Shown: positions 10,529 to 23,481 of the stretch, one piece after another
Layout: every line of letters begins with the position of its first letter
How positions within the stretch are numbered: position 1 is the stretch's first letter
From: Odontesthes bonariensis
Lineage: Eukaryota > Chordata > Actinopteri > Atheriniformes > Atherinopsidae
NCBI RefSeq assembly: GCF_027942865.1
Contig: NC_134515.1
Location: 29,378,449 to 29,442,448, forward strand
Length of the DNA: 64,000 nt
Direction: 5' to 3'
Notes under the pieces: model-generated
What the model was told of the DNA's origin: nothing
The model's input: the letters and a program-made list of their open reading frames with translations, nothing else
Databases searched by the model: none
Made by a program: the position numbers and the translations under genes

Positions 10529-13500
10529 TCACTCAGACAGACACCCGTCCAGGCCCACCGGTGCACCGTGGCGGTCTTTAACGTAGCCGTTGTGGAGGCC
10601 ATTGCTGGGCAGAGGGGAGCAGGCGGCGGTGATGCCACAGTGCTTCAGCAAGTTGAGACCCGGGGAGGGGGAGACTGTGGGAGGAGAACAGGAGCAGGAG
10701 GAAGAGTCCCGCTGGGGGAAAGGCTTCATGGTAGATAGGATCAGAGCCAGGCAGTCAGCCACATCCTTGTTGGGAGCACAAGCCAGAGCTGGGGTGTGGC
10801 CTGAACAAAAATCAACACATACACATGAGCACAAGACGTTGCAATTACACTTTCAGGCAGCTCCCATTATCATTTTTCTATTTTTATAGCCGATCAAAGA
10901 ACCATAGTGAGAAGGGGTGTTAAACATGTATCTGCAGAGAACTATCTTCCAATTTCACAGTTTCGCTTCAACGCTACAGAACATTTGAGTCTTAACTGCC
11001 TGGTTTAAAACTTTGCTGACACACTCACAACTTTTATTTTTGTAAATTCTGGCATAAATCGCGGAACCAAACTGTACTGAACACCATCTGCTCAGTAGCA
11101 ATGCTCAAACAGAACAGATTGCGACTCGTTTTGTGACTAGCTACTGTACATAATCGAGTATTTTGCAGCTTAAAAGCTAAATGTTGTCATTCAGAAAGTG
11201 ATGGGGACCAAAGCACCGCTTGAAAGGGAGAAAACTTTGATTCTCAAAGCCACAATTATTATTATTGAAAGTAATGTTGAATGGATGCTCAATGAATTAG
11301 GAGATTGGAAGCTAAAACGTGAAGTAATAAAGGTAGGTTGTTACTAAAGGGGCCAACAAATATTTTAAGGGTTTTAATAACAAATCTAAGCGGTTGGCAT
11401 GATTAATAAAATTACCACAAAGAAAGCTCCAACATTTAAGACTTGCAAGGCAATCAATCAGTACTTTGATGTGATTAATAAGAGACCTTGGACACATTTT
11501 GATACGATGGTATTTTTAGTCCTGAGAAGGTATAAACCAAATGAAGAGTCAAAGGGTGCCTCACCTTCCTCATCCACAGCCAGCACTGTGGCTCCTCTAC
11601 TCAGCAGTGCCTGCACCACCGTAGCCAGGCCATTGCGTGCTGCAAGATGGAGGGGCCTGGGAAAGAACAGGGCAGAAATGTAAGAGACAGATGGCAAATC
11701 AACTGGCACCTTACTTTGCACTTTAAGTGAGGTGCAATCCTCACCTAAGATGTAAAGGCTACCCTAAATTTCAAATCAAGAACCATCCTGAACGCAGCGC
11801 TGAGATTTAAGAGGACTTTACTAGTAACATTAAAGGGATAGTTCGCCTCTTTTGACATGAAGCTATATGACATCCCATACTAGCAATATCGTTTATGTTT
11901 ACATTGACTTACCCCCTACTACGTCCTGTGAGCAGAGTTCCGGCCTCATTTTGGCATTGAGGAAAGTAGTCCGGCTAGTTGGCTGGGGTTTAAAAAAATA
12001 AAGCGTTTTGCTTCTCAAAACAATGCGTTCAAAAGAGTAATACATTTGCATCACAAAATCATTCTCCAGGAAAAATTCAGACCTCACAATCGCATGGTGC
12101 TATTTTCTCTCCCTTCGTATCACTGCATGCTGTGTAGACCGTGCAGACCGAGCAGTCCCCTGCTTCCGAGCAGCAAACACCGTAACAGGCGCGGCTGTCG
12201 GCAGGTGGCTGCACAAAGTGATACGAAGGGAGAGAAAATAGCGCCAAGCGATTTTGAGGTCTGACTTTTTCCTGAAGAACGATTTTGTAATGCAAATGTA
12301 TTACTCTTTTGAACACATTGTTTTGAGAAGCAAAACGCTTTATTTTTTAAACCCCAGCCAACTAGCCGGACTACTTTCGTCAACACCAAAACGAGGCCGG
12401 AGCTCGGCTCACAGGACACAGCAGGGGGTAAGTCAATGTTCATAAACGATATTGCTAGTATGGGATGTCATACAGCTTCATGTCAAAAGAGGCGAACTAT
12501 CCCTTTAACTATGACCCTGCGGCATATCAATGAGTAATTATTCTGTCACCGTTGTATTGAAATGATCTGTGCTTTCGCTACTGTAACATGTCAAACTATC
12601 CAGTCTCAGAAAAGAAAGCCTACAGCATATACAGGTTTGCTGTTGTGCCTAATTAATGGCACAATTAGCAAAACGCAAGCGGCAGCCAACAACTGCAGAT
12701 CAACCTTTAATAACATTCTACAAAATTCATCCCCGAGTACAAGAAAGCATTTGTGCCGAATCGTAAGAAATCCCCTGAAGGCCACAGAGATATTCAGGAG
12801 AATGGAAAGTGCGGGCAAACATTCCACAACCCTATGGCCGATAGGTTTGTGGAATGTTAAATGTTGGCCAATTAAATTACAACTAAAAGTGGTCTTTGTG
12901 CCCATAAGTACGACAAATTTAAAACGCTGGCGAGTCCTTACATCTGCAGAGCACTGTTGGTAGCATTTATGAGAGTGGGACTGTGGATCTCGCCCAGAAT
13001 CAGCAGAGCGCACATCTCATGGGCCTGAAGAACAAAACAAAACACACGCACAGGCTTCTGTCAGAATCAATCCCTGAGTATATGACATCTTGGCTTTGGA
13101 ATCTGGTGAATGACCTTGCGTACCTTGCTGCAGGCCAAGTGCAGGGCAGTGTTCCTGTTCTCATCCAGCAGTGTCAGATCAGCCTTGGCCCGGTGAAGGA
13201 GGATGGCTGTGCAGCACCAAGACAAAAAATACAGTTATTACATTTGACATACATCATCTCAGCATGACAACAGATCTTTTTCACTGCAGCCACTGAGACT
13301 AATCACATTATTCAAAAGGTTCCGTGCCTTTAACACGGAACCTTCATCAATTTCAAATCAAAATGGCTGTATGAGAAGGGTCATTTATTGTCACAGGAGA
13401 TTAAAATTAACCTACAGTACAACAAATAGCTGTTGTTTTTTTTGTTTTGTTTTTTAAATGACATCCTCTTAGCCTAGATTTACTTACACTTGAAATGTTC

Positions 13501-16500
13501 TTTTCTGACTTAGTTCAGCTTTGTTTGTATTGTAACTAATGTTTGAAAAGTACTACATGATGATACGTTCTTAAGAACACACCTAGCCCCAAGGAATGGT
13601 ACACTCAAACCTGAGGGGGTGTTAGACTTACCCACAGAGCCGCTATGTCCCTTGTCAGCAGCGACCATCAGAGCAGAACGTCCACTTTTGTCCACTGCAT
13701 TGATCTCTGCTCCATGGCGAAGCACCAGCTGAAGTCCTGCAACATCCTCTGCAAAGGCGGCAGCATGCAGTGGGGTCCTACAGGCACAAATAGCCATATT
13801 GTATCATCACAGTGTTAGGCAGGATTGTAGTCCTGTCCAAATTTTTCTGTGGCAATCATCCATTTTTAGACATGAACTGCAACTAAAACATTTTTTTTTT
13901 GCTCCATACAACTTCTGCTTCCTTGTATACAGCCTTGTATAACTTTTCTGGATATTGCAAAATACCCAAATAGACTTGGTACTTCTATTAATTCAGAACA
14001 GTATGTTATAGATAAGTCAGTGACCTCATCAGCCATCCGTTATCCAGCGTAAATTCAACTATTTCCACAGAGCACTTTTTGAGTCATATCCTGTTATTTG
14101 TATGCTCTTCCGTGACATCATTCCAAGTATTTCCAGTTTTGAGAGCAGGCACAACATGATCAAACTCAGACAGGATTTTCAGGACACTGACACTCTTTGA
14201 CAGCCAAAGCTTAAAGACTTCAAGCCTGATTATTTGAGGCAGAGGAAACAGATGTCAGGTCACATCACTGAATAATCACAAGAAAAATTTAGTCTAAGCT
14301 TCTGCCTTTTTTCTTTCTCATATTTATTGATGCAGTCATGCTTTCCTTCTGAAGAAAATATGTTGCTCCTAAATAATAGAACAGTCCTGTGTTCTGCAGC
14401 CTTACCTTCCTTTGGCGTCTCTGGTGTTAATCATGTGGACCCCGGCAGATTCCAGCAGCCTCTCTGCACCTCCGCTGTGGCCATTCATCCTAAACACAAC
14501 ACCACTAAAATCAGTGAAATGATTCGATCAAGTGAGCATATTTTTAGGAATTAGTTTTCCCGTCCTGGGACACAAGAGTGGACGTGAGGTTAATACTCAC
14601 AGAGCACAGTGCAGGGGGGTGAAAGGGTTTCCCTCTTCATGGATAAATGTTTTGAATTCAAGTAAAACCTCCAAACAGTCTTCATGCCCTGAGAACAAAC
14701 ACACAACAGATGCTCGAGTGATTAACTGTGACATTAATGTTTAGGTTAGCTATTTTCAGTTAATGAAACCGAACAAACCTTTGTAAGCAGCCCAGTGTAA
14801 TGGGGTGTATTGTTTGTTGTCCAGCAATTTATCTTGTGGGTCTGTTGCCATGGCGTCCTGCACCAGACTAGCCAGTATCTCTGTGTGGCCTCTGGAGGCA
14901 GCATAGTGCAGCGGTGTCCTACCCTGGGTGTCCCGACATAATGCAGAAGCTTTGTGCTCCAGCAGAGCTGTCACACAGTCATTGTGGCCCAACACCGCCT
15001 GGTTGTAAACCAACAACAAGTAATGAGACGCTGACGTATACGGAAATAAAAACTTGGAAAAACTACATTTGGCACATTCTGAATCCAAAATGAGCACAAC
15101 TTTTCAATTAATATCTTCATTTGCTGAAGTTCATACCAAAGTTTTGTGCTGAAACAAACAACAACAACAACTGGTAGTTTTGGTTCTGGATCAGAAATGA
15201 GGAGTAAAGTTGAAAAGAGATCCAAAGAACAAAGATCTCAAAAAGAATTCCGATTTCTGTTGGAACAGAACAGTTGGAACACAGGGCTCTTTACTCAAGA
15301 CTTTTTTTTCCTCCTTCCAGGAAAGCTCATCGTTTTGCAGATCTACAATGAACTCTGCTTTGACTTGAACCAGGAAACTGGCAACCTTTTTTCAATTTGA
15401 ATGTTTTATTATATTTCTAACGACTAATTTACTATATTTAAAAGTGGAAGTGAAGATGAAACTTTTAGTCTGTCCATGTCAACTTCTGCCTTGCAACCTT
15501 GCACTTGAACCACCAATTTTCTTCATTTTTTCTAAAATAGTAATTGTTGCTGCTCTGCTAAAAAATGGAGCGCCATACAGTATTTTTGACATACCCCTCT
15601 GTGCAAAGCTGTGCTGCCCCTCTTGTCCTTAGCGTCTGGCAAGGCACCCTTCTCAAGTAGGAAGTGGACACTATCAGTGTGACCTCCCAAGACAGCTAGC
15701 ATTAAAGGGGTCCTGAAGGTGACAAACATAATAATAAAAACCAGTTGATGCGCTTGCATTCAATTGGCAAAAGAGCTTATGGCATCAATTATCTTTCAAA
15801 GCTGACCAAAAACCCAGTCATGCTTTTAGGAGACAACAACTCACTGGCCAAATTTGTCAGCGACATTGGTGAGATCCCCTTCTTCCCCATAATCAATCAT
15901 CATGCGCAGGCAGTCTGAGTGACCATTGGCAGCTGGGATGAAAACACACCGATGTGATAACATTTCCTATACAAGGTGGCAACTACCCGAAAAAAAGATT
16001 GCTATGGCCTGAAACTTCCAGCTGAGAGCACTATACCTGCAACGTGAATTGGAGTCCACATGAGACGGTTGTCATTGAGCAGACAGGAGGCCCCCTGAGC
16101 CAAAAGCACCTCCACACAACGTGTGTAGCCTTTCTGGGCAGCCAAGTAGAGTACAGAACGGCCTGCAGCGTCCTGCATGTCCACATAAGCTGCTGTCTCT
16201 GTGAGCACACGCAGAGCCTGCCAGTGGCCCTTATCGGCCTGACAGAGCAGACGAGGGCAGTCACAACTTTGCAATTAGTCAAGATTAAGAAGCCAATTAT
16301 AACAAGAGGCGACCTTGTGTGCAACACTTACAGCGAGGTGCAGGGGACTGACGGGAATACTGCTCTCTATGTCTCCTAGTGCATTAAAGGACATCTCCAA
16401 AAGCTGAAAGTGAGGGCAAAGCAGGTTAGTTTGGAAAGAGGTAAAGCAAAAACATGTTCCACTTATCAATATCAAATGTACACCTGAATTAATTTAAAAC

Positions 16501-19500
16501 ATCCCATTAATTAACCCTTAAAGTTCGCAAGAAATGGTTGGAGTAAGCTAGTAAAGCCAAATAACATGGTTTATCCTTTGAAGGGTCATCTGGAAGTTTG
16601 TCAGCTTCAAGCTGTACCGGAGGGACTCATACACACTAACATTCTAACAAGTTGGCCAGACAAAGATACACTCAGAGCGATTATAACTGTGCTCTCTGAC
16701 AAAAAATACCATCGCTCAGCGACATGACATCTTTAAATAGCATTGTATTTTACAGTTTATAATATTTTTCAATTAACTTTCACCTTGAGAAAAGCAGTAT
16801 TTGTGATGCATGATGAGACAGATAAATGCCTCTGAACACTCACCAGCTCCAGGTTCTGTTTGTTGCCATGGTAAGCTGCATAGTGAACTGCACTGTAACC
16901 TTTAGAGTTGACCATTGATGGATCAGCACCATTGTCCAAAAGATGCTCCAAGCAGCTGTTACAAAGTAACAACAAGAACGGTCAACGCTGTCATTATTCA
17001 CAACTGTTCAAACTTTTAATCAATTTAATTTGAAGACATGGTTATGGACCCAACAGTGGAGGAAAAATAAAATTTAAAAAAAACTCACAAGTACGACTCC
17101 TTTGCCTCATCCTCATCATTCTGATGATGATCATTCTGATGGTTCCCAGAAAAGTGACGATCGACTCTGAAAGAAAATATTACAAATATAATATAATATA
17201 AAAAAAACAACAACAAAAAAAACACGAATATGCACAATTGTATCTCCATTGTCAAAGAATTTGCAAGATTTTAAAGGATGAGCACAAATTTACAAATGAA
17301 GAAACATCTTTAAGTGACTGAGTACTGACAGAAAACACTAACCTGGTTTCCACAACTGAGAATTCTAAGATCTGCCTCAGGTGTAAAAAACAGTTTCAAC
17401 CATCAAATTTGAGCAATTTGGTGACACTCTTGGGAGGCCCAATCCTGCCCTAACGTTACAAAATTCAAAGCATTATTAAGTAATGAGGTAGGTAAGCACA
17501 GTGAGTAAGTTAGGTGGGTTCCTCGGGTTCAAGCTAAATTATCTTTGCTCCTATTTTGGCCCTTTTCCTTTACAGAAAATTAGAGCTTATACACTTTGTA
17601 GATGACTAAAGCATCATTGCTAACGGTAATAGAATACTCACCCGTTTCTGGTTTTATACGATGGTACCTCTCTATTTCTCACACATTTATTCTCACAATA
17701 CTTTGACATCAGACTGATGCAGAGCCTACAGTGTGGTTATTCAACAGCAGGCTACACCACAAGCTTTCCCAAACCCTGATGAGTACCTCCACAAACCTCC
17801 ACTCTCCAAGCCACACCACACAAACGTGACTGATCCACTTGGTATGTGCTTATATGGAATACTGCTTCGGTCAAATACCAAAATGTAACCAACGGTAATT
17901 GAATCAGGATTGCTCACAGTGCTAACAACATAACATATATACTCTGCCTGCAGTGAATGTCTCGTTGTAAAAGCTCTGACACATTGATCTCTGATTTTAG
18001 TGTATATACTCCATATGTTAGAAATAGTTGCTCATGGTTTAGTCTTGCTCCATTTGCCTTATTAGAGACAATATCTAATCACAATTAGTAACACATTTCC
18101 TGCACACCAAAGCTCATAATATAGTGGAAACACTGGCATCTGTTTATAAATTTAAAAAAACCTGGATGTTTTTGCCATTCACTGCACAAAAACAGCTCTG
18201 ATTCTTTGACAGAGTTGAACATCATTTTTGTGGCTAGTGTTCAGAGTGCTGTTTCACAAGAGAGCCCAAATGGAGAGATAAACATGTTTCCAACCTGCTG
18301 AAGGCTTGGGAGGCAGCAGAGTAGTGCAGGGGAGTACAGCCCGTCTGGTCAGGCTCGTTGACCTCAGCGCCAGCGCTAACCAGGGTCACAGTGCACTGGT
18401 ACCTCCCATTAGCAGCCGCATAGTGCAACGGTGTCCTGCAAGGAGGAAAGGGAGAAAAAGTCACTCTGAATTCTTACTTGTGAGCTTTGGTTGTGCGTAA
18501 AGGTTGTTCAAGCACTGGAGGAAAAACTGAAAACAACAGACAAGATAAGGTAGAACTCACCTTCCCATTATGTCCCTCTTATTCAAGTCAGTACCGCTAC
18601 TTAGGAGCAAGTTCAGACATTCAACATTCCTGCGGAGACGGATAACAATAAGAGGAATTGAAGTAAACAAATTATATGAGAAGGAACAAAATCTCAAAAG
18701 AGATTGTGAGTATTACCCCCCAGAGGCAGCAGCGTGTAGACAGGTCCTCCCAAAGTTGTCAGGGGTGTTTATGTCAAACCCAGCCGATAGTACGTGCTCT
18801 TTACTCATCGATGAAACTATACTATACAGCTGACCTGTAGGGTAATGAAGGAACAGCTGGAGGTGACAGCTCCAAAAGTAGATGAACACAGACTTAAAAG
18901 ATTAAGTAAATCAGAGCGCACATATTTCTGGAACAAACCTGAGGAGAGTAACTTGCGACAACAGTCTGAAAACCCGTACAGCACAGCTAAGTGCAAGGGG
19001 AACATTCCATGGATCCCACGTCTGAAAAACAGCAAAAACCAAACGGTCAATAAAAAGAGAAAAGAAAACATGTTTTTTTTAGAGCCCGACCCATAAAATG
19101 CATCTTTGTACTGTAATGGTTTTATTTTACAACATTACGTTTTCCTAACGAGTTAAAACACCACTGAAAGTCTTTTCCGATACCTGGCCGTGTCTGCTCC
19201 GTTGGTCATCAGAGTGCTGATCAGCAGTTCGTGGCCATACTTAGCAGCAACGTGGAGAGGGGTATTGCCATACTTATCCACACAATCAATATCCCCACCT
19301 AATGCAAATTAGGGTTGAAAAAAAGGAGAAGAATGTATTCAAGACTCATTACGATGAGAAAAGAGTCGGCGCCAACACATTCTTAAAGCTCAGTCAGACG
19401 GCAAAAGCTTGGTTACCATTTTGGATGAGGATCTGAGAGCGTGTGAAGCGTCCGTGAATGGCTGCCATGTGCAGGGGGCTCTTTCCTTCTATGCTCTGAA

Positions 19501-22500
19501 AAGAATTACATAAAAAGAATACAGATTAGTTTTCACTTACAGTAAAGATAAAACAACATTGAGAATTTTCTTAGTTTTGTATACTGCTATTTAGGTCTCG
19601 TATGAGATGAAGGAATAACAAATAGATCGTGTAATGCAGAGAGTTCGGTGTGTCTGTGGGTCCAAACAGATCCTTAAATCTATAAGAACATTTTATTTCT
19701 TGTGTAGTTCCTATTCTTTACACAAAAATGTTTATCATAAAATAATAAGAAACTATCCAACCCGTCACACTTACACCATAACAATGGGCTTCTATTGTCA
19801 AGAATAGACAATACAATGATCAATTTCTCTCAGTATTCACAATGTATGCCGATTCAATTACTCTGAAACACAGCTGCAACCTAAAAAAAAAAAAAAAAAA
19901 AAAAAAACCCCAGACTTCTTTAATCATTGTTATAAATCTAGTGATAAAATCCAGTGGCTGCAATTTGATAAAACCCTTTCACTGAGACTTAAAAGCAAGA
20001 GTGTGAGTATTGATTCTGGAAGAATACAATCGACTGGTGAAAAAGAAAACGGGTTATTCACAACAGGTGCCAACAGCAAGAGAAACAGCGAAATTCAGGA
20101 GCTTCTCTTTTCAAGGCCCAGCTTTGAAATCCAACAAATTCTAAGTAATTGTAAGAGACACATTCGTTTATGAACCACTTGCACGATGGCATCACCAACA
20201 TTTGCCTGTTGTCGTGCCTTCTACACACCCGGGACTTAATGCACCCGACACAGACTACCTCCTGTTGTGTGCCTCATGAGTAAAAGAGCAGGTCCAGACA
20301 AACGTACGCAGCAAATTCTGTGGACACTTTCCAGAATACATGTGTGAAAACAACGCAGGCAACACTGTGAATAAGAAGCTCTTTTTATACCTGCTGGTTG
20401 ACATCCGCCCCATTGTTGACCAGCAACTCCAGACAGAGGGCACCGTTGGTGGAGACGGCCGCCAAGTGCAGGGGGGTGTAGCCACACTTGTTGGGCTGGT
20501 TAACGTTCGCTCCGTGGTTCACCAGCTCTGTAGCCACAGCCTCCTGCCCCATGTAGCAAGACAAATGGAGCGCAGTGTTTCCAAAGCCGTTGGGCTCATC
20601 AATCTGGCCGGAAAGCACAAACAAAACATCAGACTGTGACAACCGAATCCTGAGAATCATTCAACTGTCCTCTGATTGGATTTTACATGGTGGTGATGCA
20701 GAAAATTGATTGTAAGATAGATTGGTTGAGAGAATATTTGTGTAAAAAATGATTGGTTAACCACTCACCTCCGCCCCCATCCTCAGTAGGTACTTTACAA
20801 TTTCGATATGACCACTTGCAGCAGCAGCATGGAGAGGTGTGTAACCCAGCTTATCCTTGCAGCTCTTGTCGGCGCTGCGAGACACCAGCAACTTCACGAC
20901 CTCCAAATGCCCTGAGGGAACCACAGCAAGAGTAAAACAACAATCTTTAAATCTACTAATTCCACCAAGCAACAGAAATTGTTTAGTCTTTTATACTCAC
21001 ACTGATGCAAATAAGTGTCCGTGCAGAACCGCCAAGAGTGAAACTTTCTTACCCAAATAAGCAGCAGAATGGATAGGCTGTCTCTCCTTCTTATCAATGG
21101 CACTCAGGTTGGCCCCTTTGTTCAGCAGCAGCTTCACCATCTGTTAGGAAACAATTGTAACATTTAGCTTTGATGGAACTACACTCAAGAAGAGAGAAAA
21201 AAATCTCTAAAGGGAAAGCAAATCACTGCAGTCGCACCTCCTGGAACCCACTCTGAGCTGCATGGTGCAAGGCAGTTCGGCCGGTGCGATCTGCAATGTT
21301 CAGGTTGCTCAGCTGGGAGAGCAGGGCCTCTGCGCAGCGAGTGCCACGGTTGGCGGTGGCCACATGCAGTGGGGTCTGCCAAAACTTGTCCCGTGCGTTT
21401 GCATCCGCTCCACGCCTCAGCAGCAGACCCACTGCCCTCTGAGAAAGGAAGCAATCAAAGCATCTATTCGACCTGCTGCTTTTGGCATTACCTTCCAACA
21501 GTGCATTATTTTGGAACTTCAGTCTAAATGAGCATCGGTGGGTGAATGCACATTGGAAAAAGGTTATTAAGTCATCTGACTCTGAGGTCATTTGAATCTT
21601 TGAAATGGAGGTTTACCTCGTTCCTGGAAGCAGCTGCCCTGTGCAAAGGGGTCAACCATATATGGTCTTTAGCATTTACACTGGCACCTGAAAGACATTT
21701 TTTTTTTTTTTTTTTTAAACTCGTATGGAGCCACAGAGATCTTGCAAAACAGCATTTAGGAGTATCAGAAGGAGAAAGATGTTGCAGGTGTTGCACACCA
21801 TTGAGGAATCTGTGTGCTTGGATGATGACAATGGATGATAGCCAGCTATCTGAAATGGATGCAGCAGATTCACCTGATTCAATGAGGAGGTCCATTATAT
21901 GGACATCACCCACGCAGGCAGCAGCATGAAGTGGCGTACGGCGTTCTTGGTCCTGACAAATGGACAAACAATCAATTGAGCGGAGAATCGCGTTCAAATT
22001 TCGTCTTTAAGAGAGGCTTAACGTCCGTTAAGACCTGCAGTTTCACACTAAAACTTAATGCACATCACACCCACCAGTGCGTTGACATCCTCCTTTTTGT
22101 GCAATAATTGTTGAACTTCTTCAGCATTACGATTGAAGATGGCCTGGACCAGAGGAGGCTGCAACACACAAACGTTAATGTTACACAAAAATGTTACATT
22201 TGAACAGTACCGATGAGTCGGAAATGATCACCCACATCTATGTTTTATCTGATCCGTTCAAGCAGTTAGAACCAGTGCCTATTCAGTTAAATCACTAAAA
22301 ACACCTACATGACGACAAATTCTGTATTCCAAGCGTCAGTGGCAATAAACTGAATCTGATTCTATTTTTTTCCCCACCAGCAGATACACCGAGCCTTGGC
22401 TGAGGCCTATAGGCCTGTTTCTCAGTACTTACGTCAGCTAGCCAAATGGCTTTCGCTAGCTAATGCTGCTCCGGAGCTCTGCTGGCCCTGTCCCAGGGCA

Positions 22501-22753
22501 CGGCCCGGGATAGATTCCCAACAACGCATACGTTAACGCGAGCAAGCACGGCATCGCATTTCACCAAAAAACCTATAAACATGTTTCAGCTAACTACATA
22601 ATTGAACACGCACCGCAAATAAGCAAGATAATGTCATGGGTCTAGTATGTTGCGCACTACAGCAGCTCCTTCCCAGCAAATAGACTGCGCCACAGCCCAA
22701 ACACGGAGCGCTTTCTTTCAACGTACCTGGTCTGCAATGTTGAGTACTCCCAT
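10529..22753 (-). CDS. ankrd52: serine/threonine-protein phosphatase 6 regulatory ankyrin repeat subunit C (28 coding exons)
   Basis: Scaffold/regulatory subunit of the PP6 holoenzyme, built almost wholly of ankyrin repeats. Exons: 22727-22753, 22075-22158, 21874-21952, 21617-21687, 21238-21438, 21053-21140, 20769-20911, 20391-20603, 19417-19495, 19184-19298, 18939-19021, 18717-18834, 18561-18629, 18295-18435, 17089-17166, 16844-16955, 16332-16403, 16037-16238, 15845-15932, 15595-15712, 14779-14998, 14601-14688, 14406-14489, 13632-13777, 13124-13206, 12942-13024, 11565-11656, 10529-10800. All junctions are GT-AG and phases join without a break to 1082 codons, close to the human protein (1076, from memory). 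TPLHxAAxxG-type repeats recur throughout. ANKRD52 is favoured over ANKRD28/44 by the mid-protein segment GQLYSIVSS...[10 protein letters not shown], by LEVVKLLV...KYLLRMGAE, and by the tail [22 protein letters not shown] ending GLDGCLSE. The start is the ATG opening MGVLNIADQ, followed by PPLVQAIF. Exon 15 encodes a His/Asn/Asp/Glu-rich linker. The teleost a/b paralog cannot be assigned. Confidence 0.95.
11834..12504. mobile_element. 671-bp TTAA-flanked foldback element (MITE-like)
   Basis: Bounded by TTAA at 11830-11833 and 12505-12508. The left end starts AGGGATAGTTCGCCTC and the right end is its reverse complement. The two arms (about 280 bp each) pair over most of their length with scattered mismatches, leaving a short G/C-rich centre around 12120-12215. 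TTAA target duplication is the hallmark of piggyBac-type transposition, so a non-autonomous piggyBac-like element is the best guess; the family name is uncertain. It sits in ankrd52 intron 26 and has no coding capacity, and the open frames across it are arm-to-arm mirror images. Confidence 0.85.
13316..13344. repeat. perfect 11-bp inverted repeat
   Basis: AAGGTTCCGTG and CACGGAACCTT are separated by 7 bases, in ankrd52 intron 24. A short hairpin with no recognised role. Confidence 0.6.
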
Positions 22754-22990
22754 CTCCCAAACTCAGCCAGGACGGAGCTCCTTCATGAGGATAAAACTTC
22801 GAGGTAAGTTGCGGTGCGCTACTGTATCCACCTCTCAGACTACACCCATGGCTGAATGCAAACAGAAATGCGGTCTCGGTCTGTCACTGTTGTTGTCTGT
22901 ATCCAGTGTCTGGGCTGACGACGCTGGCTACGACTGTGCTGGTCCGCCTACAGGCGTGGCGGTCTGATCTCGCCTATCTCCGGCGAAATG
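22754..22990 (-). promoter_or_regulatory. probable ankrd52 5' UTR and core promoter region
   Basis: Sequence just upstream of the start codon is G/C-richer than its surroundings and contains scattered CpGs, as expected for a housekeeping promoter. No TATA box is placed where it would matter. The transcription start cannot be located by reading. Confidence 0.35.
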
Positions 22991-23077
22991 TCGACACCGT
23001 GTGGCAGTAAAAGCTAAAACATTTATAAACAATGTTTTTGAGGAGCACAGAAGTCGCAAAATCTATATGTCCCTAAA

Positions 23078-23142
23078 TAAATCTATATGTCCCAACTACT
23101 CGTGTGGGAGTCCCACATGAGTAGTTGGGACATATAGATTTA
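23078..23142. repeat. near-perfect 32-bp palindrome, 1-base centre
   Basis: Left arm 23078-23109 and right arm 23111-23142 are reverse complements with one mismatch (CTCGTG against CATGAG) around a single G. A partial extra copy of the outer arm (ATCTATATGTCCC) lies just left at 23061-23073. It is probably the tip of, or a whole, very small foldback transposon. Confidence 0.75.
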
Positions 23143-23218
23143 TAAAACATACACACAAGACACTTATTTCAAGACCATGAATCAATTATTCTTTTATCTT
23201 AAGACAATGACACTTCAG

Positions 23219-23481
23219 CAGGGGCGGTCCTAGAGGCGGGCCAACAGGGCAGGCGCCAGGGGCGGCATCGCGAAGGGGGGGGTTGAAAAAAAAAACAAAA
23301 CAAAAAAAACGAGGGTGGGGGGGTATTCGTGGTTACGTTTCAGCCACAGTTGTTTTTCGGCAGAGCGGCGCCCCCATCTTCCCCCTCCCCTTGGCTTGTC
23401 CCATGGTGGGAAAGCGCACATCCCAGGGGGCGCCAGCACCGGGTTTCGCCCGGGGCGTACATCAGTGTCGGACCGCCACTG
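23219..23481. mobile_element. hAT-type MITE with 8-bp target site duplication
   Basis: The left terminus CAGGGGCGGTCC and right terminus GGACCGCCACTG form a 12-bp terminal inverted repeat with one mismatch, of the CAG(T/G)GGCGG type common in hAT elements. Flanks CACTTCAG (23211-23218) and CACTTGAG (23482-23489) are an 8-bp duplication with one mismatch, the length hAT transposases make. The inside is G/C-rich with an A-rich patch and no transposase. Confidence 0.85.

Noticed and set aside
10310-10889. Several overlapping frames with poly-Ala and Pro/His runs
   Set aside because: Products of the CCG repeat and C-rich tract and of the last ankrd52 exon read in other frames.
11899-12445. Mirror-image open frames on both strands, sharing peptides such as [16 protein letters not shown]
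   Set aside because: They arise because the foldback arms are inverted copies of each other; not coding.
12562-13013. Overlapping 133- and 135-codon frames on both strands
   Set aside because: They run through intron 26 and over exon 26 of ankrd52 in the wrong frame; only 12942-13024 is coding.
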